Positions 30,913 to 42,450 are shown, counted from the stretch's first letter. The stretch is DNA of 64,000 nt from Palaemon carinicauda (GCF_036898095.1 NC_090761.1:41945671-42009670); one strand, 5' to 3'. Notes: generated from the sequence alone by a model not told the origin. Program-made: numbers and translations.

Positions 30913-33900
30913 CTAGCGTTTACGGCCACGGCCGTTCCCTCTAGGATTCCTGCCTCCCCTGGAGGACTTTCCACCCCTCTTGTCCTTGACAGGAAAGGGC
31001 TGGGGCTTAGACACCTTCGTCTTAGCTGTCGGAGCCTGCTTCGGTGTCCTGCGAGGCTGCTGTTGATGCTGTTGTGGAGCTGGAGGCTTGTAGGGCCAAG
31101 ATGTGAGGGCCCTTTGGAGGAGCGAATCATGATTCGACTTCCTCCACCTCTCAGCTGTGCGTTCTACATCCTTGGGCTCAAACAAGCTTCCTCCAAGGAT
31201 GGAGGAGTGTCTGAGCCTGCAAACATCCACGGCGTGGACCTTCGGATGAAACTTCTCGGTCACCGCATCGCGTCACTTTAAGATCGAGTTGGCCCACAGG
31301 TTGGTAACCTGGTGGGCCAGGAACTCGATGGAGCGAGTGCCCGAGAGGAGGAAGGTCTCCAGGGCCTTCCTATTGCTCTCCTTAGACAAGTCCTCGGAGC
31401 GCAATAGGATGCCCAGAGAACCCAGCCAGACGTCCAGCCACGAAGTGGCCTGCATGGCACACTTCGCGACCTTCTCCTGGCAAAGGATCTCCGAAGCCGA
31501 GAATGTCACCTGCCGGGAGGAGAGCTTCTCAAGAGGAGTTCCCCTTGTGAGCTCTTCCACCGAGTGGTGGAGGGGAAGAGCTACACTGGACTCCCCCCAT
31601 GATCTCAAAATACCTCCTCTGCTGTAAACGAGGAGGTGGGAGGAGTTTGTTCCCGGCAGAAGAACGGCTGGAGGAGGCGAGTTCCGAGAGCTAGGCTTCG
31701 ACCTTGTCTCTGGCACTCTTCACCCACTGGGACCAAGGCAAAGCTGCACTGGCCCTTGGGGGTTTCTGGGTACCATAGACTTGGTCTAGGACCGTATCCT
31801 TGCCTTCACGAGGGGCAATCTCCGGGTCCTTGACCCTGTTGAGTTGCCTCATCAGATTCAAGACCTGCCAGAAGGCATGCTCAGACTCGTGCTGCTCTCC
31901 TCCCTGTGGACTGGCAGCTAAGTCTCCCGTCCCCAGGGGCTCTTCTTGGGGAGACACGTGGACGTTCTCCCAGAGTCTGGTTGGCTCTGGACGGATCCAT
32001 GAAGACGACTTAGGAATCGTCTTTGAGTCCTTGGGTTCCCTCCTGGGCGGGATACAGGACTCCAGCAAAGAGGTCTGGAAGGTACCTTCCACGCGAGACG
32101 TTTCTCTTCCTGGAGGTGGGGTTCCCCCCATTGGTGCCGTGGGAGAGGCCCTCACCTCGTTGGACTCTCCTGAGGACGGAAAGGCTTCGTCCACAGGAGA
32201 AGGAGAAAACGACCGCGAAGGGGATGGATCCTTCCTGACGGACCTCTTAGGAGCCAACTTCTTCCTGGGAGAAGTCACCACGAAGTCCACTCCTCTCCTT
32301 CTCTTCAGCTGGGGCGAGTCTGTCCTTGGTCTGAGTCCCAGATCAGCGAGGGCCGGCGTCACAGCCTGCACCACTGCTTTCATCAGGTGACCAAACCAAG
32401 ACTGACGGGCGACGGACGCAGTGTCAGTAATCCCCGCTGGAGGGAAGGGGATCTCCTGATCCTTCGGAGTGGACGCAACGGGGCCTACCTGAAAAGAAGA
32501 AAGGGAAGAATGTTGCCTGGACCTCTCCGGTGACTCTTCCTGGTCCTGGGTGAGAGCCCTGCGCTTGCGCAGTGGCGAACCTGATGGCGATCTGGAAGTA
32601 CGCGTCCCTGTCGTAGGCACGAGCTGCGGGACACGGAGAGAACGGGGGTCGCGCTGGCGCTCGCGCGAAGGAGCATTCAGAGGGTCACGCGCGGGCGGCT
32701 GCGGGAGCGCAGTCACGCGCAGGCGCGCGGGCGAGTTGGCGCGAGGGCGCTGGCGAGGGCGCTGGCGAGGGGGCGCGTTGGCGCGCAGCTGAAGGTGCCC
32801 GCGCAGGTGAATGAGCGCGCGAGGGTAGAGGAGATCGCTGTTGGTCAGGAGAACGATGAAGCGCAGGAGATCGACGGCGCACTGGAGATCGATAGCACGT
32901 GGGCGAGCGATGGCACGTTGGCGAACGCTGGCGCATCAGAGAACGAAGGCGCGTTGGCGAACGATGGCGCGTAGTACGTGCAGGTGATCGACCGCGCGCA
33001 GGAGATTTAGCGCGTGTGCGCGTCGGAGACCTGTGACGATCCGAGTCATGGGCGCGTTGGCGAGCGCTTGCGCACAGGCGAAGGATTGCGCGGGCGCTCA
33101 GGAGATCGTTGGCGTGCAGGAGGGTGTCGACGCGCAGTCAGCTGGGTCACAGGATCAGATGGCGAGGAAATGCGCAAGGGCAAATGCTCGCGGTCGGACT
33201 CAGAAGAAGACTCGTGGGTGCACGAGCGCGTAGGAACACTTAAAGTGCGCACCGGAGTGCGTGCGCGCTGTTGCGCAGGCGAAGATGGGTGCACAGGAGC
33301 GCGAGGGCGAGGTGAAGGAGTAAGGTCCTTGCCTGCGTCCAGATCCGAAGATCTAGGGTGCGTGGGAGAGCGTTGGCGCGCAGGGCGCGCATCAGGAACA
33401 AGGTGCGTAGGTGCGCACTGACGAGCAGGAGCAGGAGACCGATGGCGCGCCTGGCGCGCAGCAGGAATAGAAGGGCGCTGACGGCTAGCAGGGGAGCGCT
33501 AGCGAGCAGGAGAGAGCAGGCGAGCGCTGACGAGCAGGAGAGCGCTGGCAAGGCGAGTCTGAAGGCGCGTTCGCTCGCAGGGGAAACCCGGCGTGCAAGG
33601 GATTTACTCACATCGTGGGAGACATCCCTTTGTCCCGAAGGGACCGGTGCCCGTCAGGTGGCGGGGTAAGAAGGCGCCGGCTGCGCATCTGCATCCAGGG
33701 GCGAAGGTAGGCCGGAAGGACTGGAAGGTCTAGCAGGCGTAGGAGATTGTGAGCGATCTGCGGAGCGGTCCAAGGACGTGGCTGCTACGGTCTGCTCCCG
33801 ACGAGAAGAATCCTCTGCAGGGGAAGACAGCGGTGAAGACGACCCGAAGAGGAGCCTCTTATAGGGAGAAGGAAGGCCCCTCCGGCGAAGAGGATGACGA

Positions 33901-34764
33901 GTCTTACGGCGAAGGCGACCTTGAGGAAGGGCATCCACATCGTCGGTCCTCCGAAGAGGAGTCTCTGTCAGTGCGCTCCCCCGAGGAGGAGACGCACCCA
34001 CAGGAGAGACCGTGGGACTCAACTTCCCCCTCGAAGGATGTTCGGAAGGGGAGGCTGAGCCTTTAGCAACGTCTGCAACAGCAGCAGCAACAGAGGTTTG
34101 ACCAGACCTGTCGGAAGCCTCTGCCACAACCACGTCGACAATAGACAGAGGGTCTACCTCTGCTATTACCGGCGATTGCTTGACAGCAGCCCCTAACTGG
34201 ATCAAGTCAAACAGGGCTTCCTTGGAGGGCAAGCCCTTAAGCCCCAAGGAAGCCCAAAGCTGAAAGAGATCATTATTAGAAACAGCATGGTCATCATCGT
34301 AATGAGAATCAAAATCCTCCCCCGGAGGAGGAGGGGGGAGCTGCCCCGCTATGGGAGGCAACGCCCTCTCCCGCACCCCGAGGTCGGGAAACAGAACAAT
34401 GGCCTACGCTACCACTCGACGGCCTCTCACGAGAGACCGACCGAGTGGGAGCTTCGGAGGAGGTTCAGGCGGCGGAAGAAGAGTCCTTGGAGCCTTCCTT
34501 CTTCAAGGCAGCCCTTGAAGGAGAAAGGTCTCTCTTGGACTTCTTCTTACGCCGCCGGGCAAACCTCTCCCACTGGGAGGTAGACCACTCCCAGCACTCA
34601 CTACAAGTTAAGTCTCTAGTACACCGTTGACCTCGACACTGCGGGCAAAGGGTGTGGGGATCCGTCTCGACCGCCGACATGAAAGTTCCACAGGGGCGGC
34701 CGGAGAGTCCAGGGCACTTGCCCATAATTGCGATGAAGGTAGAGGCCAACTTCCAAATACACAA
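30913..34764 (-). pseudogene. DIRS ORF1, Gag-like protein (copy D1)
   Basis: A structural, nucleic-acid-binding protein is inferred from position and composition. The N-terminal piece (34764-34465; likely start at MSAVETDPHTLC) has a Cys cluster, CPQC-x3-RC-x5-C-x2-C, followed by WERFARRRKKKSKR. The next piece (34376-33654) has LFQLWASLGLKGLPSKEALF and long Ser/Pro/Arg stretches. A repetitive RSP-rich part follows (33294-32685: RSPTCHRSPTCYRSP). The 341-codon frame 32716-31691 ends FWQVLNLMRQLNRVKD and LPWSQWVKSARDKVEA. The frame 31716-31273 carries LEKLSSRQVTFSASEI. The C-terminus (31263-30913) is basic: GGKSSRGGRNPRGNGRGRKR. Frames change between these pieces, so either frameshifts or spliced introns are present; decay is more likely given the defects downstream. 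Confidence 0.75.
32685..33620 (-). repeat. Degenerate Ser/Pro/Arg codon repeats in D1 ORF1
   Basis: GC-rich words such as ggcgcgttggcgaacgatgg and gagcaggagagcgctggcga recur with 9- to 30-bp spacing. They translate on the minus strand as RSPxxxRSP-type repeats. It occupies the same place in ORF1 as the minisatellite and hairpin blocks of D2. Confidence 0.75.
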
Positions 34765-34842
34765 AGCTGAAGAAAAGGAAAAAACAGATTAAGGCTGTCA
34801 AAAGCGAGGACGAAAGACAGCTGCTCATCGTCCGAGCCAAAA

Positions 34843-35027
34843 GTGAAGTGAGACAATTCACCGGTGTGTGGGGGGGGGAGGGGTAGCAAGCTACCCCTCG
34901 CCTACCCCCTTGCTAACTAGCGCGGGGGTAGTTAACCCTCGTTAAAACCTAATGGCTCGTCATTTTCAGCTACGCCAAAAGTAAACCCTATGTAAATAGC
35001 ATGGTTTGTATTTTGGTTACGGAACAA
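34843..35027 (-). repeat. D1 right inverted terminal repeat (5' end of element)
   Basis: It is the inverted partner of 24330-24532 and includes cgggggtagttaaccctcgt and cagctacgccaaaagtaaac. It ends in ggttacggaacaa at 35027. Confidence 0.92.
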
Positions 35028-35174
35028 TTGGAAATTAAGGGTAGTTGCAAGATCAGTCTGATAAGATTTATGAAAAAACAATCTGCTTTTAAGCTTTAAG
35101 ATATAGAATTTGGTTGTATGGTCCAGTGCAAGAATCGTAAAGGTCAATGCATTTATCGATGTTGCCATTCTCAA

Positions 35175-35484
35175 TTAACCCTTTTACCCCCAATGGACGT
35201 ACTGGTACGTTTCACAAAACTCATCCCTTTACCCTCATGGACGTACTGGTACGTCCTTGCAAAAAACTGCTATTTTACATTTTTTATTGCATATTTTTGA
35301 TAACTTTAAGTTGAGAAATTTCAGGCATTTTCCTATAGATTGAGACCAACCTGACCACTCTATGACGAAAATTAAGGCTGTTAGAGCAATTTAAAAGATA
35401 TATATTGCAAAATGTGCTTGAAAAAAAAATGCCTGGGGGTTAAGGGTTGGAAAGTTCCAAATAGCCTGGGGGTAAAAGGGTTAA
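35175..35484. mobile_element. TTAA-flanked MITE, 310 bp
   Basis: The ends are ttaacccttttaccccca and its exact complement, giving 18-bp terminal inverted repeats that include the TTAA target. Inside the left end, two copies of ggacgtactggtacgt(cc/tt) lie about 38 bp apart; the second (35242-35259) is a near-perfect palindrome. No coding capacity. The termini resemble piggyBac-type non-autonomous elements but differ from those of the 2.8-kb element in D1, so a different helper lineage is likely. Confidence 0.85.
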
Positions 35485-35721
35485 TTGAATGATATACATG
35501 CTATACAATACTAAAAGAACGTTATGAGAGAACAAAGAGTGTAATACGTTCAAGAAATTGTAAAAATAAACTAAAACTTAAATAAGTGATCAGCAAAAGT
35601 AGTACAAGTAGTCAAAAATATGAAAAATTTGTAAGTTGTATTTTTCCTAATTATACAAACCTTGGTCTCTATATTATGGCTATATTGCTCTGGCTTGCTG
35701 GAAAATACGCCATAAAATGTT

Positions 35722-36133
35722 AACAAATTAAACAAACCACTGCTAATGAAGGGCAGGGTAGTGGGGTAGACAAATCAACCCGCTCATGAACATAGCTCTG
35801 CTGTATACCCACTTTTGATGCTGGCAAGTTGGCCAAGTATGAGTAAAGAGCTCAAGTTTTGTATAGTTAGGAAAAATACTAATTACTTACAATTTGTCAT
35901 TTGTTCCAGCATAAAACATACAAACTAAACAAATTGAACAAACCACTGCTAATGAAGGGCAGGGTAGTGGGGTAGACAAATCAACCTGCTCACGAACATA
36001 GCTCTGCTGTATACCCACTGTTGATGCTGGCAGGTTGGCCAAGTATGAGTAAAGAGCTCAAGTTTTGTTTAGTTAGGAAAAATACTAATTACTTACAAAA
36101 AAAATCATTTGTTCCAGCATAAAACATACAAAC
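35722..36133. repeat. Tandem duplication of the D3 3' end, unit about 208 bp, including the ICR
   Basis: Two units starting near 35722 and 35930 share caaaccactgctaatgaagg, gtagacaaatcaacc and agtatgagtaaagagctcaa. Each contains its own ICR copy (about 35850-35925 and 36049-36135) complementary to both element ends. The units differ by a few substitutions and by the length of an A run. Confidence 0.9.
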
Positions 36134-36579
36134 TCTTTCACTCCTTACTATGGAGACACCCTTAGGTGGGTGGAAGTCCCAACCCAACTGGCTGGGAACT
36201 TGACCTGGGGTATGATTCTGAGTTTGTGCTAGCGTGAGGCAGGTACCCTGGCACCTCACAAACTCTCGGTATATTATGACCAAGAGTTGACTGTCTGGGC
36301 TTTTTTGGAAAAGGTGTGCGACTGTGACTTGACCAGATAAGAATAACAGTGTGTGTAACACTCTTCTTACTTAACCAAGAAGTGCACCTAGACATTGCAC
36401 GTCTCCCCCCTTCTAAGGAGAATGCGGACATGAAATATATAGTGCATATTTCAAGGAAATTGGTAATTACCTGCAGTCAGAGGTAGGCCAGCTTGCAAAG
36501 TCTTCCTGATGCTGTTCCACAAGAGAAGGAAGGAAAAGCTGGTCATTCTATCCATTCAACCCAGACTAAAAGCAGGTAA

Positions 36580-37480
36580 CACCTGCCCTCTATTAACTGC
36601 TACTTGTCCCACAAGGAGCTGAGGTAGCTTACACCTGCTTTGCTGCCACCACAGGACCTATGGAAAATGTATCCAGGTTTCATCCTGCAGATAATGTGCT
36701 GTAAACATAATCTGACATTTCCAGACACTTCCACTTGTAGAACCTGCACCACAGCAAAGTTTCTATCAACCCAACCCAAGGCCAAAGCTGTGCACTCCTG
36801 CTGTGCTAACTTCAGCACCTCCAACAGCCATTCCTGGGGGAGGGACCAAATTCCCCAATGAAGGATGGTTGGGATTTAGTGCTCACTCAATTACTTGGAA
36901 AATCTCCTCTTGACCCTACCCGTGCTGACAAGCCGTCATATAATGTACGGGCGAGCTCCCGAGGTTCGTTTGAGGTAGCGCATCAGCGCTGTCACAGGTC
37001 ATAGTAACAGTTACTCAGGATCATCGGTTACATGACGAAGACTTGATATCTGGAAGCCCTAGAAACTACTTCACTACAGACGTATTTTGAGTCTTAGCAA
37101 TGAATTCAGGGATAAAGTTGAGGGTTATCTAACCCCATCCCCTTGCATAGGCTATGTTGTGTAAAGACCATGCAACTCACTGACCCATTTGGCCTAAGCC
37201 AGGGCAACCAGAAAGACCATTTTAAGAGTGAAGTCGCGATCTGACAAGTCAGCATAACGGTTCATAAAGGGATTCTAGTACACATACTACGTTTCAAGGA
37301 GGAGGTCTAACTTCCAGCTGAGGACATGTAGGCTCAAAACTCCACAGAGAGAGACAATTCTGTCGAGGAAGAAATGTTAACTCCATTCAGTCTAAAGACG
37401 AGGCTTAATGCCGATCGGTAGCCTTTCACTGCAGAGACACTAGAATTTTTCTTCTTTCAGGTACAGTAAGAACTCCGTCA
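36580..37480 (-). pseudogene. DIRS tyrosine recombinase, badly decayed (copy D3)
   Basis: Nucleotide similarity to the D1 recombinase runs through the block, for example the gag(g)ttagac-ccagctgttgt end, aacctgcaccacagcaaagt and 'gaggaggtctaacttccagc' near 37300. In translation the HDVRGIAMS motif has become an ECTALALG stretch, while VVQVLQVEV still matches VTQVLQAGV. The two tyrosines of TAYYLQDV are gone. No long frame remains. Confidence 0.7.
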
Positions 37481-38455
37481 CAAGATGGTGGTATTGAGAG
37501 GAGCAATATGCCCTCCACGACAGTTCACAACACCAACCTCAGAAGATAGAAGATAGCTCACTTTGCTTGATAGACAGCAATGGCTGACTTCCGGAGGTAT
37601 CCAGGCATCCTTTTCGCCACTGCTTACAAAACGCTTCTCTGCAAGAGGAAACGCTGGATAACCTCCTGGTGTGACGTCATAGGGAGGCAACTGCCCCATG
37701 GACATTTTCTGCATGAGGTTTTCTGAGGAGGTTGGAAAGGAGGAAGGCATAAAAGCTTTCTTGGTACCTCTGTGAGCCCAACTACGTCTAGAAACCATGT
37801 GGCTTGCTGCCAAAACGGAGCTATTAGGATCATCAACAAGTCTTGTGATTCCCTTGTCTTCTTAATGAGTCTCCTCATTAAACAGAAGGAGGGTAACGCA
37901 TAAACGTCCATATTATCTCATAAATGTTGAAAGGCATCCTCCAGGGCTGCCTGGGGATCTGGTACTGGGGAGCAGTACATCAGAAGCTTCTGGTTCAGAA
38001 ATACCACAAACAGGTCTATCGTTGGCAAACCCCACAAAGTCAAGACTTTGTTGGCTATCTGAAGAAGCAAAGACCACTTGGATAATTGGCAAAAACCAAT
38101 AAGAGCCAATTATCCGAGTCTTCCTGCTCATATTGTTGGCAAGGGTGTTCTTCTTCCCCAGGATGAATCTGGCTGATAGGGTGATCGGTTTGTCTTCCGT
38201 ACATCTTGAGATTTCTACAGCGAGATGACATACCGATTGTGAAAAACTGCCTCCTTGCTTGTTTATATATGCCACTATCGTTGTGTTGGCATTCATCAAC
38301 ACCACAGAGTGACCTGAAAAGAGTATTTGGAAGCGTTTCAGGTTTTGTCTTACCGTGTCTGCCGTCTCCATCTTGAACAGGGTTTGTAGAACAACCGTGT
38401 TCAAAGCCAAGAGGTCCAAGACTGTTCTCCAGCCTCCAGACACCTTCTCTACCAA
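37478..38455 (-). pseudogene. DIRS RNase H fused to the RT N-terminus by internal deletion (copy D3)
   Basis: A 180-codon frame (38455-37913) starts with the RT N-terminal block VSGGWRTVLDLLALNTVV and TLFKMETADTVRQ. It then jumps directly into RNase H: FSGHSVVLMNANTTIVAYIN, KQGGSFSQS, and ILGKKNTLANNMSR. In D1 these blocks are separated by about 850 bp encoding the RT catalytic core. The deletion is in frame, so a short fused open frame survives. The connector block follows in another frame (37911-37624: MDVYALPSFCLMRR). One aspartate of the RNase H SDNTT motif is replaced by N (NANTT). Confidence 0.8.
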
Positions 38456-38461
38456 AAAAAA

Positions 38462-38552
<91 letters not shown>
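38453..38552. repeat. A-run plus (GA)n microsatellite
   Basis: About 18 A residues are followed by a pure (GA)n tract of 82 bp. It lies inside D3 close to the RT N-terminal block, so the microsatellite arose or landed after D3 inserted. Confidence 0.97.
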
Positions 38553-38555
<3 letters not shown>

Positions 38556-38599
38556 TCGACTGTAGAGGTCTGGGGACTCGCCTAGGACGTCTTGAAGAG

Positions 38600-41200
38600 C
38601 ATCCTTCTTCTACATGGTTTGGACTTCTGTCGGAAGGGCGAGTGCGATCACTTCATGAAGGAACATGACACCACTGGATGGTAAGTTAACCGAGTGGAAG
38701 AGAGAATGAACGGGACGTGGTACCCTGTTTGGAGGACAGAGGCTGTCCAAGATTTTGTGCTGTGGAACTCCCATCTCTGCCACCTGACTAAAGGCATTTT
38801 CCCAATGGTGGACAGATGGGAGGAATGGCCCCATAGCGGGAGACACCACGTCTTCCCCCTCTATGAAAGGGTTGCTTCGGGGCTTTCTTGCTTCACATTG
38901 GTATGCTAAGAAACCGCTGACTATCTTTTATGTACTTGTCTGTTGACAGGGAACAACCTCAGTGCTGGTGGCGTCTAGTAGTAAGGACGAGATATCGCTG
39001 CCCTATGGAGAAGAGTCTTAACTCGCCTGATGCCAACACTCCACAATTGTGTCAATGTGTATTAAAAAGAGAAGGACCATTCATCCTCGAGTTATTATTA
39101 TTTATTATTTTTATTACTTGCTAGGCTATATTTTTATTACTGTACTTGCTAGGCTACAACCTTAATTGGAAAAGTATGATGCTATAACCCCAAGGGCTCC
39201 AATGGGGAAAAGTAGCCTAATGAGAAAAGGAAAGAAATGAACTAAGAGAAATAATGAACAATATAAAATATTTTAAGAACAGTAACAACATTGAAATAAA
39301 TCTTACATCTATAAACTATAAAAACTTAAAAAAAAACAAGACGAGTCCTAAATAAGTGTGCCCGATTGTATCCTCAAGCAAGAGAACTCCGTCCCAAGAC
39401 AGTGGAAGACCACAGTACAAGGGCTATGGCACTACCCAAGATTAGAGAATAATAGGTTGCATTTTTGGAGTCCTCCTAGAAGAGCTAATTATACCATAGC
39501 TAAAGTAGCCACTGAACAGTTATAGTGCGGTAATTAACCACTTGAGTGAAGAAGATTTGTTTGGTAATCTCAGAATTGTAGTGTATGAGGACAGGAATGC
39601 GAGAAATGAATAGGCTAGACTATTTAGTATGTATGTAAGCAAAGGAGAATGAGCCATAACCAGAGAGATGGATCCAATGTAGTACTCTCTGGACAATCAA
39701 AGGACCCAATAACTCTCTAGCAGGAGTATCTCCACAGGTGGTTAGTGCCCTAACTCACCTTTATAACTTGAGAACCTCTCCTCAGAACCTGTCTACTGAG
39801 CTTGGCAATGAGATGACAGAGTCATGTGTCCTCAAACCCAGTTCATCTACATGTTGGTCAGGTGACAAACCAGGAACTCGACTGCCCTTGCTCCAGCAAG
39901 CAAAAAAAGTATTCATTGCTTCCCAGTTAGCTGGTTTTGCCAAATCCTCATTAGCAATCACATAACCAACCGAACCAGACTAGAAGTTGATCAATGGGAC
40001 GGATTGCAAATCAGCCTTTGCAACTCGCTCGATGTTCGCAGCCGAGAATGTCACAGGTTGTGCTGCCAATTTGTCAAGCGTGATGTTGCTCATCAGGAGG
40101 CAATAGAGAGGTATCATTACCCAGAATCTCGTAATACTTTCTCTGCAGAACAAACACAGAAAGAAGTAATAGAAACAAGTGTTCAGCTGGTAAGGAGTTT
40201 GTTGCACCAGTTACCTGGGCAAAGACCTTATTTTTGGGTCACCTAACCATCCTGGACCAAGGTAACTCTATCGTAGTTTTTCCGGCTCTGGCAGTCTGGG
40301 AGAAGAGGTCAAGGACCATATCTTTCCCCTTTGAGAGGGGGGAAAAATTAGGACCGCCAAGGTTGTTGATTATCTTAATGCAGCACAAGACCTGTATAAA
40401 GGAAAAATCTGATTCCCTTAGCTCTGTGGCCAAAGCCATAGGGGTACCAGCCATTGGTAGCACTCCATCCGCATGGTCTGAAAAGTTGTCTTGCAACTCA
40501 TGCAGTCCCGAGCTCACACCAAAGAATCCCATGCTGGGTCAGGTTTGTCTGCTGGTTCCCTCACAGGGGTCCTGAGACTTAGTGTGGAGGTTCTTTGCTT
40601 CAGGTAACACCAAGGCCGGGACTGAACTCGGAAAGCTCTTCTGTTAACTTGAACCCTCAGGGTAACTTGAGGTCCAGTTCTTGGGATTCAAATCCTTCCT
40701 TTCCCATGATCTGGCCGCAAAGGCGGCAAAGAGGGATGTACTCTTCTACTTGAAAAGGACCCGACTGAAGCTCCAGGAGAGGTGCAGGTCGTTCGTTCAT
40801 CATAAACTCTACCGGGGACAGCCGGTATTTGCCTGTGAACGAAATCTCCCCAGGAGATCTAAAGCCCTCTGTCCCCTCTTCCTCTTGTATGCTTTGACTG
40901 GGACAATACCCTCTTCTATGTTTTGTCTGAGACAATACCCAGTCTCTCCCGAGTAGGATCAAGGCTAGAATGGGAGGCATTAGTCTAGATATTGCTGGTA
41001 CCTAGATGGCCACTTAGGAGGAGGGAGACAAAAGATACTGCAAGAGGGGGAGCTTACCTTGCCTTGTTGCAGAGCTCCTATGCCCGAGATCCACAGGTGG
41101 AATTGAATTCCCAAGAGGACCTAATACTACAAGACTCTTATTACCACCTCTATGAGTTCCTTAAACCAAGGCGGGTCCTTTATGAATGAAATCAGTCGGA
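38600..41200 (-). pseudogene. DIRS ORF1 to RT junction remnants (copy D3)
   Basis: The frame 38849-38610 (FHSVNLPSSGVMFLHEVIAL) matches the D1 segment before the RT. After the inserted repeat at 39093-39733, the frame 40207-39980 has LDKLAAQPVTFSAANIERVA, matching LEKLSSRQVTFSASEI of D1. The frame 40532-40239 has SKGKDMVLDLFS and ELPWSRMV, matching REGKDTVLDQVY and ALPWSQWV. Order and orientation are as in D1 ORF1. Many frame breaks are present. From 41200 to 42220 the equivalent sequence is mostly unrecognisable, with one chimeric segment listed separately. Confidence 0.7.
39093..39733. mobile_element. Interspersed repeat inserted in D3 (decapod-type, family not assigned)
   Basis: It interrupts sequence that is continuous in D1. 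It starts with a TTA/TAT-rich head containing two 'acttgctaggcta' copies and continues with cttaattggaaaagtatgat, gctataaccccaagggctcc and ccaagacagtggaagaccac. I recall very similar text from shrimp-type genomic sequences, which is memory and was not checked. No ORF or terminal repeat is visible, so the class (SINE, LINE tail or other) is open. Confidence 0.5.
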
Positions 41201-41746
41201 ACTGCTCGCCCACCCACCTTGCCAGTGCATGGTGGGTGAATGTGCGCTGACACACAAGACTTCATCCGCAAATTGAAACATCACGGACTGGTGAAGAAAC
41301 ATTCGTCAAGGAATCTGCTAGAGGTAGACAAGCTGCCTTGCGCCCTCCTGCAGAAGGTGCTCGCTCGGATGAAAACGAGCAAAGTAGGAGGAGTGCTTGT
41401 CTATGAATGTGTGCAGCCCATTGTTTGTGAACATCGGAACCACTTTCCTCTTATCCCGTATGGGGCTGAGGTCTGAGGCAATAACCCCGAAGGGTTATGT
41501 CCCACGAGACTCGTCACGGAGGCAACCATAGGCAGTCAGTAAGCATCACCATCAGGCTGCTCCAAAGAGGTGGAGTGAGGTATGGACAAGTTCAACACTT
41601 GATTACGAGGAACTCAAAGGGGAGACCACTTAAGTGAGGCAGCCCATTCTCGTTTGCGAGAAGGGCGTCATTCCTCGTAAGGTGAAAGAAACACGCCAGT
41701 GCGTTTCGCCTGATAAGTGAAATCAGAACATTCAGCTGGCTGACTG

Positions 41747-42040
41747 TAAAGTCCCAAAACAGTCCACCGTTCATCGCAGCACTAGACAGCCGTTTTCCTG
41801 GGGGAATTGCAGGCTTGACCAGGACTCCAAGAAGACCCTGCCAGCAACTTCTCAGGTGGAAGAGAAATTGCAGAGGAAGTTTGAGCTACGGGCACCAACC
41901 TACCGGAGGGACACCACTCCAGAGGCTCAGAAGGGGAAGGCCAGAGCCCCAACCCAAGGCCAAAGCTGTGCACTCCTGCTGTGCTAACGTCAGCACCTCC
42001 AACAGCCATTCCTGGGGGAGGGACCAAATTTCCCAATGAA
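41747..42040. other. Chimeric segment: copies of D5-type and D3-type DIRS sequence side by side
   Basis: Positions 41747-41790 (begins taaagtcccaaaacagtcca) are identical to 49601-49644, just downstream of the YR end in D5. Positions 41948-42040 repeat 36770-36861 of the D3 YR region (aacccaaggccaaagctgtg and on) with about two differences. The 157 bp between them was not matched to anything. It lies in what should be ORF1 of D3, immediately left of D4. Confidence 0.8.
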
Positions 42041-42220
42041 AGCCACAGCTGACACTTAGCGTTAAGCGAAAGAGAGACCTCTCTGGCAGTGTGTGCTCAG
42101 AGTCCATCAAAGCAGAGGTTTGTCCGGAGGTCAAAGGCATATCACTCTTACTTGTTCATCTTCCAGAGAAGATTGAACGAGCAGAGTCAAGGGGGGGGGA
42201 CCGAGTTCATGTAAGAAGTA

Positions 42221-42420
42221 AAAATGATATTTTCATTATAAAATAAATTTTTGAATATACTTACCCGGTGAATATATAAATAGCTGACGTCTCCGACGGT
42301 CGACAGATTCCAAAAACTCGCGAGCGATCGCCATGAAGGCTGCCGGGTGTGCCCACCAGCGCCGACTATCGGCCAGATACCGCATATACTTCTCAACCAA
42401 ACCAGTTCTTCTCAGTCCGT
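42221..42420 (+). repeat. D4 left inverted terminal repeat (3' end of element)
   Basis: Reading inward it matches the complement of 48200-48376, including ccgacggtcgacagattcca and tgaaggctgccgggtgtgcc. The outermost 50 bp differs from the right end (a/cttacccggtg versus cttagccggtg), which makes the two halves of the ICR distinguishable. Confidence 0.93.
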
Positions 42421-42450
42421 AGGGTCTCTATCGGGGAGGAAGGGAGGGCC

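Larger units (their letters stand above)
24330..35027 (-). mobile_element. DIRS-type retrotransposon (copy D1), near full length, interrupted by a TTAA element
   Basis: Inverted ends lie at about 24330-24532 and 34843-35027. Without the 2.8-kb insertion at 24962 the element is about 7.9 kb. In minus-strand order it has a 5' ITR, ORF1 (34764-30913), RT/RNase H (30900-29283), YR (29254-27975), a 3' untranslated part, the ICR and the 3' ITR. This is the best-preserved copy and serves as the reference for the others. Several stops at former arginine codons show that it is inactive. No target-site duplication was seen. Confidence 0.9.

Noticed and set aside
33014..33421. 135-codon plus-strand frame
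   Set aside because: It is the opposite strand of the D1 ORF1 Ser/Pro/Arg repeats.
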